From positions 1 through 5,424 of the forward strand of contig CANHNT010000143.1 in assembly GCA_947461985.1 (NCBI GenBank): a stretch of 5,424 nucleotides of DNA. The letters run 5' to 3'. The translations under genes were made by a program, and so were the position numbers. Source of the stretch: Bacteroidota bacterium (lineage in GTDB: Bacteria; Bacteroidota; Bacteroidia; Chitinophagales; Chitinophagaceae). Below, piece after piece: positions 1 through 5,424 of this stretch. Positions within the stretch are counted from its first letter, which is position 1. Every line of letters starts with the position of its first letter. The notes under the pieces were generated by a model. It saw only the letters and a program-made list of their open reading frames with translations, was not told where the DNA came from and made no database searches.

Positions 1-1027
1 AAATTGCTTTAATAACATGACTACCGCCTTCTGCACCGCTACTGCAAGCACTGCCACCAGATACACAAATTCCATCAATATCTAAGTTCATACTCAATAC
101 CTCTGTCTTCTCATTTTTGGGAAACGAAACATTTAAAACTGTGTATAAACTCTGTTCACCATCGTCGCCATTAATTTCTAAGCCGGTTATATTTGAAAAC
201 AAGGCTGTTTTTAAATATTTTTTTAACGTTAAAATATATTGGCTGTCTTTTTCATAATTTGCTGTTGCATTTTCTAACGCAGTTGCGAAACCCACTATAT
301 TGGGCACATTTTCGGTTCCAGCCCTCATCATTCTTTCTTGTGCACCGCCATTGATAAATGGTTTTATTGAAATTTCTTTATTGATATACAACATTCCTGA
401 ACCTTTAGGACCATGAAATTTATGTGCTGATGCACTTAAAAAATGAATGGGAAATTTTTGCAAATCAAAATTAAAATGACCAATCGTTTGTACTGTATCC
501 GTGTGGAATATTGCATTGTATTTTTGACACAAAATGGAAACTTTTTCAATGTCTAGTAAATTACCAATTTCATTATTCGCATGCATTAATGTAACAAAAC
601 TTAACTCGTTGCTTTCACTTAGCAATCGCTCTAAGTCTTGTAAATCGATGTGCCCATTTTCTGTCAATTTTACATAACTCAATTTGCAAGCGCCTATTGA
701 TTTTAAAAACTCTACCGTATGTAAAGTAGCATGATGCTCAATTGCTGAGGTAATAATATGCTTACAACCTAGATCTCGTATAGCACCTTGTATAGCCGTA
801 TTGCTGCTTTCGGTTCCGCAACTCGTAAAAAATATTTCTCCTGGAGTTGTATTTAATATTTTTGCCACCGACTTTCGGGCTTTTTCAATTGCCATTTTAG
901 TTTCTCTTCCGTAAGAATAAATAGAAGAAGCGTTCCCAAATTTTTCTATAAAGTAAGGCAGCATTGCCTTTAAAACATCATCATCAACAGCCGTTGTAGC
1001 TGCATTGTCTAAATAAATTCGTTGCAT
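1..1027 (-). CDS. Cysteine desulfurase, group I (NifS/IscS type), 3' end missing
   Basis: PLP-dependent enzyme that removes sulfur from L-cysteine, giving alanine and an enzyme persulfide used for Fe-S cluster assembly or tRNA thiolation; cytosolic. My translation from the ATG at 1027 begins MQRIYLDNAATT, the typical family N-terminus, and stays open for 342 codons to the window edge. Visible motifs are FTSCGTESSN near residues 67-76, EHH with the PLP-stacking His98, HTDTVQ with Asp177 and Gln180, SASAHKFHGPKG with the PLP-binding Lys203, and SGGSACSSG with the catalytic Cys328. The Lys and Cys positions match those of E. coli IscS (206 and 328) closely. With a usual length of about 380-400 residues, roughly 40-60 C-terminal residues lie outside the window. 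The long catalytic loop places it in group I, not with SufS. Whether it is the organism's IscS, a NifS or an orphan desulfurase cannot be told without iscU or other partners. It lies 44 nt downstream of the HmuY-like gene on the same strand. Confidence 0.95.
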   Translation of the reverse strand, partial: MQRIYLDNAATTAVDDDVLKAMLPYFIEKFGNASSIYSYGRETKMAIEKARKSVAKILNTTPGEIFFTSCGTESSNTAIQGAIRDLGCKHIITSAIEHHATLHTVEFLKSIGACKLSYVKLTENGHIDLQDLERLLSESNELSFVTLMHANNEIGNLLDIEKVSILCQKYNAIFHTDTVQTIGHFNFDLQKFPIHFLSASAHKFHGPKGSGMLYINKEISIKPFINGGAQERMMRAGTENVPNIVGFATALENATANYEKDSQYILTLKKYLKTALFSNITGLEINGDDGEQSLYTVLNVSFPKNEKTEVLSMNLDIDGICVSGGSACSSGAEGGSHVIKAI

Positions 1028-1033
1028 GTAGTG

Positions 1034-1041
1034 CAAATTTA
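1034..1041 (-). promoter_or_regulatory. Possible Bacteroidota -7 element ahead of the cysteine desulfurase
   Basis: The minus strand reads TAAATTTG, an exact match to the Bacteroidota -7 consensus TAnnTTTG, ending 6 nt before the ATG. I see no good TTG at the usual distance upstream, so the -33 half is missing or weak. If it is used, the mRNA would have almost no leader. In AT-rich DNA an 8-mer with six fixed bases can occur by chance; read-through from the lipoprotein gene is the alternative. Confidence 0.4.
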
Positions 1042-1071
1042 CCAAGAATGTTCTTTAAGGAGTTGTTATTT

Positions 1072-2049
1072 CTATTGTAACACTTTATACTCAAACTTAG
1101 GGCTCCCTTTTATGCCTGTTGAACTATAAAAATCTAAAAACCGAAGTTTATAAAATCGGCCATTCCCATTTTGAATAATATAATTATACTTATTATTTAC
1201 GGTATACAAATTTTGATCTCGGTCATAATTTTTCCAAGAATATCCGATGACATCTTTTTTAGAAACGAATGCACGCGTTGAAGCAAATTCTTTATTGATA
1301 GCATTGTATACTGAATTTGAATCTACCGTTCCTACTGTAGCAGGATGAAATAATACGCCATTTACGACGTAAGGTAAGGCAGGATTTTGATCATAAAACG
1401 TGTTGTTGTACAAGGTAATCACAAAATCCCATTTCACATTTGGTGCCGGCTCTACATCATCAACAGTAGTTAAAAAATCAAATGAAAAATAAGTGTACAC
1501 TTGGTCTTTATTTTTAAAAATAGTGATATCGGCACCGGTTGTAGAATTTAAATCGCCAACATGAATCATATATTGAAATGCGTCGACATATTTAATTTGA
1601 AATTTTCTTACCCGAGCATTCGTTTTGCCCAATTTTATTAAATAAATATTGCTTTTGCTTCCCCAATTTCCAATGGCAGAAGAATCTATTTCATTACTTG
1701 GAGCATCATATTTCCAATTTCTGTAAGCAATGGATGTATCATTAAAATCAACTGCTGCAAAATCTGATTTGCCAGTGTTATAAACAGCCATTCCTTGACC
1801 ACTGTTTGTAAGAACGCCTTGTTGATTATCTCCAGATTGAAACGCTAAATGATATAAATTATTTTTAGTTGCATGCACTACTTTTCCTAAATCTAAATTA
1901 ATATAAAACTGATAATCATAATTTTCACCCATATCCACTTGCATGATTGAGCCGTCCCCTTTAGCAGGTAACGTAATTGGATTGTCTTTTTTTTCACAAG
2001 AAGCAAAAAAGAAAAGGATCACGAAAAGTAAATGAAAAGCATATTTCAT
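1072..2049 (-). CDS. HmuY-family lipoprotein with two tandem HmuY-like domains
   Basis: A 325-residue predicted lipoprotein. The N-terminus has a hydrophobic signal segment (residues 3-15) ending in the lipobox FASC, with Cys18 as the lipidation site followed by charged EKKD, so an outer-membrane or surface location is likely. The C-terminal part (about 185-325) resembles HmuY, the P. gingivalis heme-binding protein: a YTYFSFD opening, VKWDFVITL at 205-213 (the family's 'xWD' strand), and FYKLRFLDFY at 299-308 followed by a last beta strand FEYKVL. Residues about 45-180 repeat the plan, with YQFYINLDLGKVV, LYHLAF at 65-70 and VRKFQIKYVDAF at 147-158, which suggests an internal duplication. 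HmuY itself is a single domain of about 216 residues. The conserved heme-ligand histidines are not apparent, so heme binding is not established and a structural family label is safer than a function. No TonB receptor gene lies next to it. The start is fixed by the signal peptide. Confidence 0.75.
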   Translation of the reverse strand: MKYAFHLLFVILFFFASCEKKDNPITLPAKGDGSIMQVDMGENYDYQFYINLDLGKVVHATKNNLYHLAFQSGDNQQGVLTNSGQGMAVYNTGKSDFAAVDFNDTSIAYRNWKYDAPSNEIDSSAIGNWGSKSNIYLIKLGKTNARVRKFQIKYVDAFQYMIHVGDLNSTTGADITIFKNKDQVYTYFSFDFLTTVDDVEPAPNVKWDFVITLYNNTFYDQNPALPYVVNGVLFHPATVGTVDSNSVYNAINKEFASTRAFVSKKDVIGYSWKNYDRDQNLYTVNNKYNYIIQNGNGRFYKLRFLDFYSSTGIKGSPKFEYKVLQ

Positions 2050-2059
2050 AATGATTGTG

Positions 2060-2088
2060 CAAATTTCTGTTTTTAAATGTTAAAACAA
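2060..2088 (-). promoter_or_regulatory. Putative promoter of the HmuY-like lipoprotein gene
   Basis: On the minus strand TTG (2088-2086) is followed after 18 nt by GAAATTTG (2067-2060), which matches the Bacteroidota consensus TTG-N17-23-TAnnTTTG with one mismatch in the -7 box. The -7 box ends 10 nt before the ATG at 2049, so the predicted leader is only a few nucleotides long and has no room for a ribosome binding site. The sequence AAATTTGCAC here is identical to that ahead of the cysteine desulfurase. Confidence 0.5.
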
Positions 2089-2108
2089 GTAAATAAACAC
2101 ATAATAAA

Positions 2109-2153
2109 TATCATGGAATTGTCATTTTTTTTGATAAAAAAGTCAAATTGATA
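2109..2153. repeat. AT-rich imperfect palindrome upstream of the lipoprotein promoter
   Basis: TATC (2109-2112) can pair with GATA (2150-2153), AATT (2117-2120) with AATT (2146-2149), and the T run at 2125-2130 with the A run at 2136-2141, with unpaired bases between these arms. It lies about 20 bp upstream of the -33 element of the lipoprotein promoter. It could be an operator, a weak hairpin or chance in AT-rich DNA. The absence of G/C in the core makes it a poor terminator. Confidence 0.25.
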
Positions 2154-2205
2154 TCGCGAAACATGAGAAATGTACAAACAATGTGCAGAAATGCCGGAAA
2201 ATTTA

Positions 2206-2238
2206 ATTGCATTCGTATTCTTAGATAGAATAAGCAAT
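2206..2238. repeat. Small inverted repeat in the intergenic region
   Basis: An outer stem ATTGC (2206-2210) pairs with GCAAT (2234-2238). An inner 6-bp stem TATTCT (2216-2221) pairs with AGAATA (2227-2232) around a 5-nt loop. An asymmetric internal loop separates the two stems. No T tract follows on either strand, so it is not an obvious terminator, and its role is unknown. I see no plausible gene elsewhere in 2050-2323. Confidence 0.25.
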
Positions 2239-2270
2239 GGTTTCTTTATTGAATTTTATATGATGAACAT

Positions 2271-2300
2271 AAAAATCCGTCAACAATTGCCAACGGATTT
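2271..2300 (-). terminator. Putative rho-independent terminator of sppA
   Basis: Starting 23 nt past the sppA stop codon, the minus strand has a perfect 8-bp stem, AAATCCGT (2300-2293) with ACGGATTT (2280-2273), around a 12-nt loop. The 3' arm runs into five consecutive Ts (2275-2271). The stem is modest in GC and the T run is short, but the position directly after sppA and the orientation fit. It would separate sppA transcription from the downstream lipoprotein gene. Confidence 0.65.
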
Positions 2301-2323
2301 AAAGTTATAAAATGAATTTAATT

Positions 2324-4069
2324 TTATCGAATATCGAACAACCAAGGCAATGCCATTTGCACTTGATTTTGTTGACTTTTTACTTTTTGAATTTCTTTGA
2401 AAACCACATATTCTTCACCCAACACTTTTTTCATAATCGCTTCTTCCCGTTTTTTGCCCGATAATTGATTAAGGATTTCTTGAACTTTATCAATTGGTTT
2501 TGGATATTCTACAATTTTATATTCAGTCAATTTAGCCATTGCTGAAGCACTTTTCAATGCACGTTCAACATTTCCAAATCCATCAATTAATTTTAAATCT
2601 AATGCAGCTTTTCCGCTATACACATGTCCTTGAGCTAAATCTTCAACTTGTTGCATGGTTAATTTTCTTGCGTTTGCTACACGAGATTTAAACAAGGTGT
2701 AGGTAGTATCTAAAAATCCTTGAATCCAATTGCGTTCAAACTCCGACATAGGTCGAGTAAGATTAGGGAAATCGGCATGTTCCGCTGTTTTAATAGCATC
2801 GGTTGTTATGCCTAATTTATTTTTGTAGAAATCACCAATGTTAAACATAACGCCTACAACACCAATTGAACCTGTTAATGTATTTTGGTCAGCAAAAATA
2901 CTATCACCAGCGCACGACAAATAATATCCACCGCTAGCAGCATAGTTACCCATGCTCACCACAATTGGTTTTACTTTATTTAATTGTTCCAACTCGTGAT
3001 ACATAACTTCACTTGCCAAGGCACTTCCTCCTGGTGAATTAATCCGTAAAACAACTGCTTTAATATTTTCGTCATTTTTAATTTTACGAATGTTTTTTGT
3101 GAATGTTTTTGAGAAAATTTCTTCATCCCCTTCGCCATCATAAATAGCTCCTTCGGCATATAAAATAGCAATTTTATTTTTTCCAGTTTTTTCTGAAATC
3201 GTTTCTGCATAATCATCAGGCGACACAAATGAAATTTTATCTTTTTCTTTAATCGCTAATTTATTTTTGATAGAAAGTTCAACTTCATCGCTATAACGAG
3301 TACCATTAATTAATTTGTAAGTAACCGCATCTTTTGGAAATTTAATCGTTCCCTCGTTTGCCATTTTTGCTAATGTAGCCGTATCTAAACCTGATTTTTT
3401 TGAAATAGACATTAATAACTCCGAATAAAAATCATTTAATAAAGCGGTCAATTGAAAACGATTGGCATCACTGAAATTTTCTCTTGAATAGGGTTCATGT
3501 GCGCCTTTAAATTGTCCACAATGAAAAGCTTCTGTTTTTACATCTAATTTTTCTAATGTTCCTTTATAAAACATACCTGCAATAGCTAACCCTTTAAACT
3601 CAATGCCTCCAGAAGGATTTACAAATGAACTATCGGAAACGGTTGACATATAAAATGATTTTTGATCGGCAATTTCTCCATAAGAATAGACAAATTTTTT
3701 GCTTGTTTTAAAATCTTCAATGGCGTCTTTAATTTCTTGTAACGTAGCCCAACCAATAGGACTCATGCCTAATTTGATATAAATTCCTTTGATATTCTCA
3801 TCAGACTTTGCTGCTTTTATGGATGCCAAAACATCATTTAGTCCCACAATAGAAGTTGGTTGCCCAGACAAGACCCCTAATTGATTTTCTTTGGTTTGCT
3901 CTGCAATATTTTCGTTCAAATCGAGATAGAGAACAGAATTTTTCTCTACAGTTGTTGTTTCTTTGCTAGCACTGCCAGCTATAATTCCTCCAAAAACTAT
4001 AAAAATAAGCATCACGAAAATGAAAAGTGCTGCCAAGGATGCGAAGAAAAATTTAAAAAATTGTTTCAT
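2324..4069 (-). CDS. sppA: Signal peptide peptidase SppA, 67K type (peptidase family S49)
   Basis: Membrane-bound serine protease that degrades signal peptides left in the inner membrane after secretion; its catalytic domains face the periplasm. The 581 residues are close to the 618 of E. coli SppA. An N-terminal hydrophobic anchor (about residues 8-32) is followed by two S49 domains in tandem, about 46-260 and 295-505. Domain 1 supplies the general-base lysine in GQFKGAHEP (Lys188, codon at 3508-3506). Domain 2 supplies the nucleophile in NYAASGGYY (Ser379, codon at 2935-2933), preceded by the RINSPGGS motif at 342-349 and followed by TLTGSIGVVG. These match Lys209 and Ser409 of the E. coli enzyme, so the dyad split between the two domains is intact. 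Domain 1 has no nucleophile at its equivalent site, as expected. The ATG at 4069 directly precedes the membrane anchor. The gene is divergent from folK and is followed by a likely terminator, so it is probably monocistronic. Confidence 0.97.
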   Translation of the reverse strand: MKQFFKFFFASLAALFIFVMLIFIVFGGIIAGSASKETTTVEKNSVLYLDLNENIAEQTKENQLGVLSGQPTSIVGLNDVLASIKAAKSDENIKGIYIKLGMSPIGWATLQEIKDAIEDFKTSKKFVYSYGEIADQKSFYMSTVSDSSFVNPSGGIEFKGLAIAGMFYKGTLEKLDVKTEAFHCGQFKGAHEPYSRENFSDANRFQLTALLNDFYSELLMSISKKSGLDTATLAKMANEGTIKFPKDAVTYKLINGTRYSDEVELSIKNKLAIKEKDKISFVSPDDYAETISEKTGKNKIAILYAEGAIYDGEGDEEIFSKTFTKNIRKIKNDENIKAVVLRINSPGGSALASEVMYHELEQLNKVKPIVVSMGNYAASGGYYLSCAGDSIFADQNTLTGSIGVVGVMFNIGDFYKNKLGITTDAIKTAEHADFPNLTRPMSEFERNWIQGFLDTTYTLFKSRVANARKLTMQQVEDLAQGHVYSGKAALDLKLIDGFGNVERALKSASAMAKLTEYKIVEYPKPIDKVQEILNQLSGKKREEAIMKKVLGEEYVVFKEIQKVKSQQNQVQMALPWLFDIR

Positions 4070-4091
4070 AATTAAATATCATATTTGTGTA

Positions 4092-4122
4092 CAAAAGTAT
4101 TTAAAAGATTTTTTAATTTGAA
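4092..4122 (-). promoter_or_regulatory. Putative sppA promoter
   Basis: The minus strand carries TACTTTTG (4099-4092), an exact match to the Bacteroidota -7 consensus TAnnTTTG. A TTC (4122-4120, one base off the -33 TTG) lies 20 nt upstream of it. The -7 box ends 22 nt before the sppA ATG, leaving a predicted leader of roughly 16-19 nt. The -33 part overlaps the candidate -7 box of the divergent folK gene. Confidence 0.5.
4113..4120 (+). promoter_or_regulatory. Possible folK -7 element
   Basis: TTAATTTG differs from the Bacteroidota -7 consensus TAnnTTTG at one base and ends 12 nt before the folK ATG at 4133. The nearest upstream TTG (4085-4087) is 25 nt away, slightly beyond the usual spacing. 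The call is therefore weak and rests largely on position. Confidence 0.3.
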
Positions 4123-4132
4123 CGTTAGTTGT

Positions 4133-4624
4133 ATGAATGGTATTTATATTATTATAGGTGGTAATTTAGGCGATAGATTGGCTTTAATAAAAGATTGTAA
4201 GCATAAAATCGAAAATGAGATTGGCATTATTTCAAGATGCTCCTCTATTTATGAAAGTGAATCGTGGGGAGAAACCGACAATCCTACTTATTTGAATCAA
4301 GTACTTTATGTTGAAAGTATTTTTTCGGCAAAAGAGGTGTTAGAAAAAGCCCTTGAAATAGAAAAAAAATTAGGACGAACAAGAGATAAAAAATGGGAAT
4401 CGAGATTAATTGATATTGATATTTTATTTTTCAATGACGATATAATTGATGTAAAGGATTTAAAAATACCACATCCACATTTACAAAATAGAAAATTTGT
4501 GTTGGCTCCTCTGAATGAAATAGCCAGTGAATTTGTTCATCCTATTTTAAAAAAAAGTATGAAGGAATTATTGGTTGAATGTAAAGACAACTTAAAAGTT
4601 ACTAAGATAATTCCAAAACTATAA
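4133..4624 (+). CDS. folK: 2-amino-4-hydroxy-6-hydroxymethyldihydropteridine pyrophosphokinase (HPPK)
   Basis: Cytosolic enzyme of folate synthesis that transfers pyrophosphate from ATP to 6-hydroxymethyl-7,8-dihydropterin, making the substrate of dihydropteroate synthase (FolP). The 163 residues match E. coli HPPK (159). Visible motifs in order are IGGNLGD (8-14), YESESWG (40-46), NPTYLNQV (50-57), LGRTR (80-84), the signature KWESRLIDIDIL (87-98) with Mg-binding Asp94 and Asp96, PHPHLQNRKFVLAPL (113-127) and a final IASEFVHP (130-137). The signature has Glu89 where the classical pattern has Gly or Ala; the essential Arg91 and both aspartates are kept. I chose the ATG at 4133 because MNGIYIIIGGNLGD matches the family N-terminus. 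An in-frame TTG at 4085 would add 16 residues with no family counterpart and would run across the promoter region. No other folate gene is in view. The gene converges on the RmlD-like gene. Confidence 0.95.
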   Translation: MNGIYIIIGGNLGDRLALIKDCKHKIENEIGIISRCSSIYESESWGETDNPTYLNQVLYVESIFSAKEVLEKALEIEKKLGRTRDKKWESRLIDIDILFFNDDIIDVKDLKIPHPHLQNRKFVLAPLNEIASEFVHPILKKSMKELLVECKDNLKVTKIIPKL

Positions 4625-4627
4625 TTA

Positions 4628-5424
4628 TCACTGGCATCTGACATCTGACATCTGACAACTGAACACAAAATCGTCTACATTCGAAAACAAAAATTCAGGA
4701 TATAAATCTGCAAATTTCTTTTTAATTAAACCACCCATTAAAGGTCGTTTTGCAGGTTGTTTCATTTCTTCTGTTGTGATCGAAATTAAATCATATTCCG
4801 CCTTGGGAAAATGTTTTAAAACAGTCAATGCCAACTCCACACGATTTAAAAAATCGGTCGATGCCATGTGATAAATTCCTGAATGATTATCTTTCAATAA
4901 TAAATACATGGCTCGAGCTACATCCCAAGCATTTACTGGTGTAGCATACTGGTCAGAAGGCAATTTTAAGGTTAACTTCTCCCCTTTTTTGCATTGCTCA
5001 ACGATTCTTGAAACAAAATTTTTATTTCTTTCTTCATTGCCATACACATTCGTTACCCGAAGCACCAAGTGATTTGGACTATTTTTTAAAACCATTTGCT
5101 CTGCCTCTAATTTATGTTTTGCATATATACCTAAAGGATTTACGGCATCTTCTTCTCTATAAGGCCCATGTTCCCCATCAAAAACATAATCAGTAGAAAT
5201 GAAAACAACTTTAGCATTTATTTCGTTGGCAATCATCAGTAAATTTTGAGTTGACAAAACTGTTTTTTCATAGCTTTCATCAATATGATCTTCGCAATAA
5301 TCGACATGCGTTAATGCACCACAATGTACAATTACATCTGGTTGAAATGCTTTCACATCAAAATTATGCTCGTTGCTTGGATTTAATGTATCAAAGAAAA
5401 CAGTATGGTTCGTTGGATATGAAA
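4628..5424 (-). CDS. RmlD-like SDR reductase (dTDP-4-dehydrorhamnose reductase family), 5' end missing
   Basis: Extended short-chain dehydrogenase/reductase of the RmlD type; true RmlD reduces dTDP-4-dehydro-L-rhamnose to dTDP-L-rhamnose with NAD(P)H. The frame is open to the right edge (264 residues visible), so the start and the N-terminal Gly-rich nucleotide-binding motif lie outside. A GTG at 5356 is internal: in-frame residues before it (FFDTLNPSNEHNFD) continue the fold up to the conserved FQPDVIVHCGALTHVD stretch. Family features are STDYVFDG (5174-5197), the catalytic YAKHK (YxxxK, 5111-5125), LRVTNVYG, the substrate-side segment SDQYATPVNAWDVARAM, and AKRPLMGGLIKK near the C-terminus, like the PARRP motif of RmlD. 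No rmlA, rmlB or rmlC lies in the window, so the substrate is uncertain; other sugar-nucleotide reductases share these motifs. The last residues (CQMSDVRCQ) are encoded by a heptanucleotide repeat and look like a non-homologous tail. Confidence 0.85.
   Translation of the reverse strand, partial: SYPTNHTVFFDTLNPSNEHNFDVKAFQPDVIVHCGALTHVDYCEDHIDESYEKTVLSTQNLLMIANEINAKVVFISTDYVFDGEHGPYREEDAVNPLGIYAKHKLEAEQMVLKNSPNHLVLRVTNVYGNEERNKNFVSRIVEQCKKGEKLTLKLPSDQYATPVNAWDVARAMYLLLKDNHSGIYHMASTDFLNRVELALTVLKHFPKAEYDLISITTEEMKQPAKRPLMGGLIKKKFADLYPEFLFSNVDDFVFSCQMSDVRCQ
4635..4662. repeat. Heptanucleotide tandem repeat, unit CATCTGA
   Basis: Three perfect copies of CATCTGA (4635-4641, 4642-4648, 4649-4655) are followed by one copy with a single change, CAACTGA (4656-4662). 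The array lies inside the 3' end of the RmlD-like reading frame and starts 4 bp from its stop codon. Because the unit is 7 bp, gain or loss of one copy shifts the frame at the C-terminus. Confidence 0.85.

Noticed and set aside
2271..2300. The same hairpin as a terminator for plus-strand transcription
   Set aside because: On the plus strand the stem is followed by AAAGTTATAA, not a T tract, and no plus-strand gene leads into it.
2980..3228. Open frame of 82 codons on the minus strand inside sppA
   Set aside because: It lies wholly within the conserved second S49 domain of sppA in another frame; its Lys/Met-rich translation matches no family I recognise.
3881..4075. Open frame of 64 codons on the plus strand, antisense to the 5' end of sppA
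   Set aside because: It is the reverse of the sppA signal-anchor region; its composition is explained by the coding sequence on the other strand, and it has no recognisable start context.
4085..4132. Upstream TTG start for folK
   Set aside because: The 16 extra residues have no counterpart in HPPK, and the segment holds the divergent promoter elements; the ATG at 4133 fits the family start.
5008..5196. Open frame of 62 codons on the plus strand, antisense to the RmlD-like gene
   Set aside because: It overlaps the conserved STDYVFDG and YxxxK region of the real gene; no support for its own expression.
5354..5356. GTG as the start of the RmlD-like gene
   Set aside because: The frame stays open to the window edge with SDR-like sequence before it, and starting here would remove the N-terminal nucleotide-binding motif.

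Overview
The window looks like ordinary chromosome from a low-GC member of the Bacteroidota (Flavobacteriia or a related class). The evidence is AT-rich DNA, a lipoprotein of the HmuY family, Bacteroidota-type promoter elements (TAnnTTTG) ahead of several genes, and no strong Shine-Dalgarno sequences. I see no phage, insertion sequence, CRISPR array, tRNA or rRNA.

Layout. Positions 1-1027 (minus) hold most of a group I (NifS/IscS-type) cysteine desulfurase whose 3' end lies off the left edge. Positions 1072-2049 (minus) encode a lipoprotein that looks like two HmuY-like domains in tandem. Positions 2050-2323 are non-coding, with a putative terminator for the gene to the right, two AT-rich inverted repeats and a promoter for the lipoprotein. 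Positions 2324-4069 (minus) encode SppA, a membrane-bound signal peptide peptidase with its Lys/Ser dyad intact. Positions 4070-4132 are a compact divergent promoter region. Positions 4133-4624 (plus) encode FolK (HPPK) of folate synthesis. Positions 4628-5424 (minus) hold the C-terminal part of an RmlD-like SDR reductase whose 5' end lies off the right edge. It converges on folK with a 3-nt gap, and a heptanucleotide repeat forms the end of its reading frame.

The genes do not form one obvious pathway. FolK, SppA and the cysteine desulfurase are housekeeping functions: folate, clearance of membrane signal peptides, and sulfur mobilisation for Fe-S clusters or tRNA thiolation. The HmuY-like lipoprotein and the desulfurase are on the same strand, 44 nt apart with no terminator between them, so they may be co-transcribed. 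A shared iron theme is conceivable but is inference only.

I do not see a convincing new system. The points most worth a second look are the duplicated HmuY-like protein without obvious heme ligands, the near-leaderless promoters sharing a 10-mer, and the repeat-built C-terminus of the reductase.
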